DNA from: Paenibacillus xylanilyticus
GTDB taxonomy: Bacteria; Bacillota; Bacilli; Paenibacillales; Paenibacillaceae
Assembly (NCBI RefSeq): GCF_013359935.1
Contig: NZ_JABMCB010000190.1
Span: 523,384-587,383 of the forward strand
Reading direction: 5' to 3'
DNA: 64,000 nt
Part shown: in pieces, positions 62,693-64,000 of the stretch
How positions within the stretch are numbered: the stretch's first letter is position 1
Layout of the letters: each line of letters opens with the position of its first letter
Position numbers and translations under genes: made by a program
The notes under the pieces: generated by a model
Told to the model about the DNA's origin: nothing
Seen by the model: the letters and a program-made list of their open reading frames with translations, nothing else
The model's database searches: none

Positions 62693-63283
62693 CTAAGGCG
62701 ATTCAGGTGGGCGCTTCCCACGCTTCAGTTCATTTATGCTTAAACCAAAATCCATTTGCAAATGAGGATAATCCGGAAAGTTAGCCCAATCTCCTCCCCA
62801 CGTAAAACCCAGCTCCTTGGCCATATCGACGACTTCTCTCCAGTCTGCTTGACTATTCCCGTTATCATCACGTTCCATATCCCATACGACATCACCATCT
62901 GGCGTACGAAGTGCAAAATCAATTGCCAATCCATAGTTGTGATAGGACTCTCCGCCTCGAGCATTGGTAACTATATTTCCAGCGTTAGAACGACCTTGGT
63001 TGAATAACTCATCCTGCTCTTCTATACTCCGATAACCATGGGTAATGACGACTTCTATACCACGTCGGGCTGCTTTACGTACCAATAGCTCCTCGCTCTC
63101 TGCTACTACCGGGTGGAGACCTGTAATTGGTGTAACATCTTGAATATGTTCTGGCCAGATCTCGTACGTGCTTTCTTTTTGTTGCAGCCACACATATAAA
63201 ATCGAAAGCAGCAGAGTAGCTATAAGCCACAAACGCAAACTCTTCTTTCGCTTCTGCTGCTCTTTTCTTTTGGTTTTGTTCAT
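62693..63283 (-). CDS. M15-family L-Ala-D-Glu/D-Ala peptidase (CwlK-like)
   Basis: 196 residues. Basic N-terminus and TM (~17-34), then an M15B/C peptidase with THGYRSIEEQDELFNQGRS, Zn-binding GESYHNYGLAIDF (His and Asp) and YPHLQMDF (His), plus ELGFTWGGDW. Cuts the stem peptide of peptidoglycan. The ATG follows AGGAGTGG. Monocistronic with its own terminator. Confidence 0.92.
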   Translation of the reverse strand: MNKTKRKEQQKRKKSLRLWLIATLLLSILYVWLQQKESTYEIWPEHIQDVTPITGLHPVVAESEELLVRKAARRGIEVVITHGYRSIEEQDELFNQGRSNAGNIVTNARGGESYHNYGLAIDFALRTPDGDVVWDMERDDNGNSQADWREVVDMAKELGFTWGGDWANFPDYPHLQMDFGLSINELKRGKRPPESP

Positions 63284-63466
63284 ATGCCACTCCTGGTGTT
63301 TGACTATTATAAATAGAAAAAATGATTCACATCATACTTTGCTCAAGTCTATAATATAATCTATTATAAATCATTTGCATCCCAATTGCTTATCTCCCAC
63401 CAGTTTGAACTTGCCATGAATATAAGCATAAGCAACCTGTTCACTAATTCTTTATTTATCTATACA

Positions 63467-63497
63467 CAAAAAAGCAGCCGGCGATAAGCCGGCTGCT
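63467..63497 (-). terminator. rpsR terminator
   Basis: Perfect 10-bp stem AGCAGCCGGC / GCCGGCTGCT with a 5-nt loop, followed by TTTTTTG on the minus strand. Confidence 0.9.
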
Positions 63498-63518
63498 TCG
63501 TATGCAAGCTGAGTAAGA

Positions 63519-63791
63519 CTACTCAGTTGTGTATGGCAGCAATGCGATTTGACGGGAGCGTTTGATCGCAATCGTCAGCATGCGTTGATATTTAGCGCTA
63601 GTACCTGTTACACGGCGTGGCAAAATTTTTCCACGTTCGCTGATAAATTTACGAAGCAAGTCCGTATCTTTATAATCGATGTGAGTAATTTTGTTAGCTG
63701 TGAAGAAGCACACTTTACGACGTTTGTTACGGCCGCCACGGCGAGCCGGTCTTTTATCGTTGTCTCCGCCTTCTCTTTGCTTGAAGCTCAT
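63519..63791 (-). CDS. rpsR: 30S ribosomal protein S18
   Basis: 90 residues: basic N-terminus (KRPARRGGRNKRRKVCFFTANKI), then DYKDTDLLRKFISERGKILPRRVTGTSAKYQRMLTIAIKRSRQIALLPY. Binds S6 in the small-subunit platform. The ATG follows AGGAAAGG. It is usually the third gene of rpsF-ssb-rpsR; at least 209 bp separate it from anything upstream in this window. Confidence 0.98.
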   Translation of the reverse strand: MSFKQREGGDNDKRPARRGGRNKRRKVCFFTANKITHIDYKDTDLLRKFISERGKILPRRVTGTSAKYQRMLTIAIKRSRQIALLPYTTE

Positions 63792-64000
63792 GCTTTTCAG
63801 TCCTTTCCTATCGTTAAACCAATCACTCCTAAGAGCCTTGATTCACGTTAAAATGGCAGTATTGAAGAACGCATACTGTGTAATTCCCCAATACTCCTTG
63901 TTCTAATTGAGTTTTTATTGGTTACACACCGTCCCTGTGTAAACCGTGAATTCACTTTTCTAAAATTACCACAAATACGTCTAGAAATCAAATGTTTAAA
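63792..64000. other. Region upstream of rpsR to the window edge
   Basis: No ssb coding sequence is visible in this stretch. An inverted repeat GGTTTACAC / GTGTAACC (about 63920-63945, one bulge) occurs without a T-run. An ssb gene may begin beyond the window. Confidence 0.35.

Noticed and set aside
63920..63945. Hairpin upstream of rpsR as terminator or S6:S18-type leader
   Set aside because: It has no T-run and no CCG-bearing bulge I can identify; ssb context is outside the window.

Overview
The window reads as chromosome of a low-to-moderate GC Gram-positive, almost certainly a Paenibacillus. The evidence is gene content and order: walR-walK-walH-walI-walJ-htrA-like-rlmH, and yybS-gdpP-rplI-dnaC-purA, are the conserved oriC-proximal blocks of Bacillales. 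SLH-domain surface proteins, strong GGAGG ribosome sites and frequent TTG/GTG starts agree. No rRNA, tRNA or CRISPR array was seen.

Layout. 1-5.7 kb: L-arabinose catabolism (araB-araD-araA, minus strand) divergent from its repressor gene araR, with two AraR boxes and a cre-like site. 5.8-11 kb: single genes (LRR protein, MetE-like methyltransferase, a MerR regulator plus SDR with a textbook MerR promoter, an SMI1/KNR4-like protein). 11-18 kb: a class B sortase gene behind a gene for a ~2000-residue wall-anchored adhesin-like protein. 18.6-20.7 kb: SLH-anchored 5'-nucleotidase. 20.9-28.4 kb: an accessory region directly downstream of rlmH. 28.4-48.7 kb: the conserved rlmH, htrA-like, wal, M23 peptidase, purA, dnaC, rplI, gdpP and yybS core. 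48.8-63.8 kb: a CBS protein, LCP protein, MFS exporter, SLH-anchored S9 peptidase, a DacF-like protein, an oligopeptide ABC transporter (oppDFBCA), a CwlK-like peptidase and rpsR.

The most interesting region is 20.9-28.4 kb. The last codons of rlmH (EPYHK-stop) occur twice more downstream, in the same orientation, at 20897-20917 and 26837-26857. They delimit two consecutive blocks. One holds only an AT-rich Abi_2-like (HEPN motif) defence gene. The other holds a decayed large serine recombinase, relics of a DEAD-box helicase and an aldehyde dehydrogenase, a divergent UMP kinase behind a short upstream reading frame and terminator, and an XRE regulator plus SDR pair. The 3' end of rlmH (orfX) is where staphylococcal SCC elements insert, using large serine recombinases. 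I infer an SCC-like, partly decayed tandem island in this genome.

Other points: a dispersed non-coding repeat (three related copies, in the ara operon, upstream of htrA and between walI and walH); a good WalR box ahead of the M23 peptidase gene; and a DacF-like protein whose catalytic serine codon reads glycine. Much of the core fits one theme, cell-wall homeostasis: WalRK and its regulators, wall hydrolases, c-di-AMP turnover by GdpP, and SLH and sortase surface proteins.
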